DNA of 64,000 bases from Gavia stellata. Lineage: Eukaryota > Chordata > Aves > Gaviiformes > Gaviidae. The stretch spans positions 74,501 to 138,500 of the forward strand of contig NC_082634.1 in assembly GCF_030936135.1 (NCBI RefSeq), given 5' to 3'. The notes under the pieces were generated by a model. That model had not been told where the DNA came from, made no database searches, and worked only from the letters and a program-made list of their open reading frames with translations. Both the position numbers and the translations under genes were made by a program. Positions within the stretch are counted from its first letter, which is position 1; each line of letters starts with the position of its first letter. Shown here one piece after another: positions 59,976 through 64,000 of this stretch.

Positions 59976-60500
59976 CTTCCCGCACCGCGCACCCCACGGC
60001 GCAGGCGCGGCCGTCGCGGCCAATCCCCTTCCCGCGCGGCCAGCCAATGAGAGACGGTGGGGAGTGAGTAGGGGGAGGAGGAAAGACGCGAGGGGCAGGG
60101 CGTGGGGGCTGACGACCAATGGCGGCGCGGCAGCTGGCCAATGGCGGTGGAGGGGAGGCGGGGCCACCGTCGGGAGAGCCAATGAGAAGAGGCGGCGGCA
60201 GCGGAGGCAGGGCGAAGGAGGTAGAACACGTGCGCGGCCGGCGCTGAGCCCGCTTCACCCCCCCCGGCTCTATGGGGCGGCGGGGGGGCCCCGTTCAACC
60301 CCCCCCCTCCACGGCCCTACGGGGGTCCCGGTTCAACCCTCTCCCAACCCCACGGGGGGGCGGTTTAACCCCCCTTTCCCCAGTCCAATGGGGCACAGGG
60401 GCCCTGGTTCGACAGCCCTGCCCCCAGCTCTATGGGGGGGGACGCCAGTTCCTGCCCCCCCCAGCCCCATAGGGCCCCCACGCAGAGAACAGCACAGGAG
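59976..60500 (-). promoter_or_regulatory. TIMM50: TIMM50 promoter with five CCAAT boxes
   Basis: CCAAT at 60020, 60044, 60116, 60138 and 60179 (plus orientation) within 165 bases upstream of the TIMM50 ATG, CpG-rich and TATA-less. 60250-60480 is a ~50-base degenerate repeat ('ggttcaacccccc', 'ctatggggggg') running to the SUPT5H 3' end. Confidence 0.7.
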
Positions 60501-60523
60501 AGGGGGTGCTGCACCCACAGGCG

Positions 60524-60529
60524 TTTATT
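60524..60529 (-). terminator. SUPT5H: SUPT5H poly(A) signal AATAAA
   Basis: AATAAA about 110 bases beyond the SUPT5H stop on the minus strand. Confidence 0.85.
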
Positions 60530-60639
60530 CAACACCTAAACCTTGCTACAACCAGCAGCGCAGAGAAGGGGGGAAAAAGGGGGGGGGGGTAGAAAGAAAA
60601 TGAGGAAACAAAGAAAATGGGGGGCAGCGGGGGGGGCCC

Positions 60640-63998
<3,359 letters not shown>

Positions 63999-64000
63999 TG

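Overview
This is a vertebrate, almost certainly avian, stretch of very GC-rich chromosome (microchromosome or 'dot' type). The evidence is short introns with GT/AG borders, long G and C homopolymers, CpG-rich starts, and minisatellites in nearly every intron, UTR and intergenic gap. No bacterial, viral or intact transposon genes were recognised. Eleven host genes can be read exon by exon: OPA3(+), VASP(-), RTN2(+), FOSB(+), EXOC3L2(-), MARK4(+), CKM(-, partial), ERCC2(-, partial), DLL3(-), TIMM50(-) and SUPT5H(-, partial, running off the right edge).

Layout. 1-3.2 kb: OPA3, tail to tail with VASP (3.3-8.2 kb). 8.2-9.1 kb: divergent VASP/RTN2 promoter region. 9.1-14.7 kb: RTN2, with an internal start for the short reticulon isoform. 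14.9-17.45 kb: FOSB upstream region with CRE, MARE, AP-1 and CArG elements between minisatellites. 17.45-23.5 kb: FOSB. 23.5-25.7 kb: intergenic, with CRE and MEF2 sites. 26.1-31.5 kb: EXOC3L2. 32.3-34.8 kb: a 2.5 kb satellite-like array. 35.8-45.25 kb: MARK4, then CKM tail to tail. 47,827-48,026: a 200-N assembly gap that hides the start of CKM and the end of ERCC2. 48.2-51.6 kb: 5' part of ERCC2. 52.2-64 kb: DLL3, TIMM50 and SUPT5H, all on the minus strand.

The content corresponds to two blocks of human 19q13: OPA3-VASP-RTN2-FOSB / EXOC3L2-MARK4-CKM-ERCC2 (19q13.32) and SUPT5H-TIMM50-DLL3 (19q13.2), joined here. PPM1N and KLC3 are not seen. The genes are not a pathway. They serve separate roles: mitochondrial inner-membrane proteins (OPA3, TIMM50), actin and ER shaping (VASP, RTN2), immediate-early transcription (FOSB), tethering (EXOC3L2), microtubule-affinity kinase (MARK4), muscle energy (CKM), TFIIH helicase (ERCC2), Notch ligand family (DLL3) and transcription elongation (SUPT5H).

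Most notable: VASP lacks the serines of both classical PKA/PKG sites; the last two MARK4 exons are read in two frames by the L and S isoforms; RTN2 has a muscle-type internal first exon next to a perfect MEF2 site; an avian DLL3 carries an Ala/Pro repeat linker; and single-base frame breaks in four conserved genes point to assembly error. Human gene orders and protein comparisons are from memory, not from a search.
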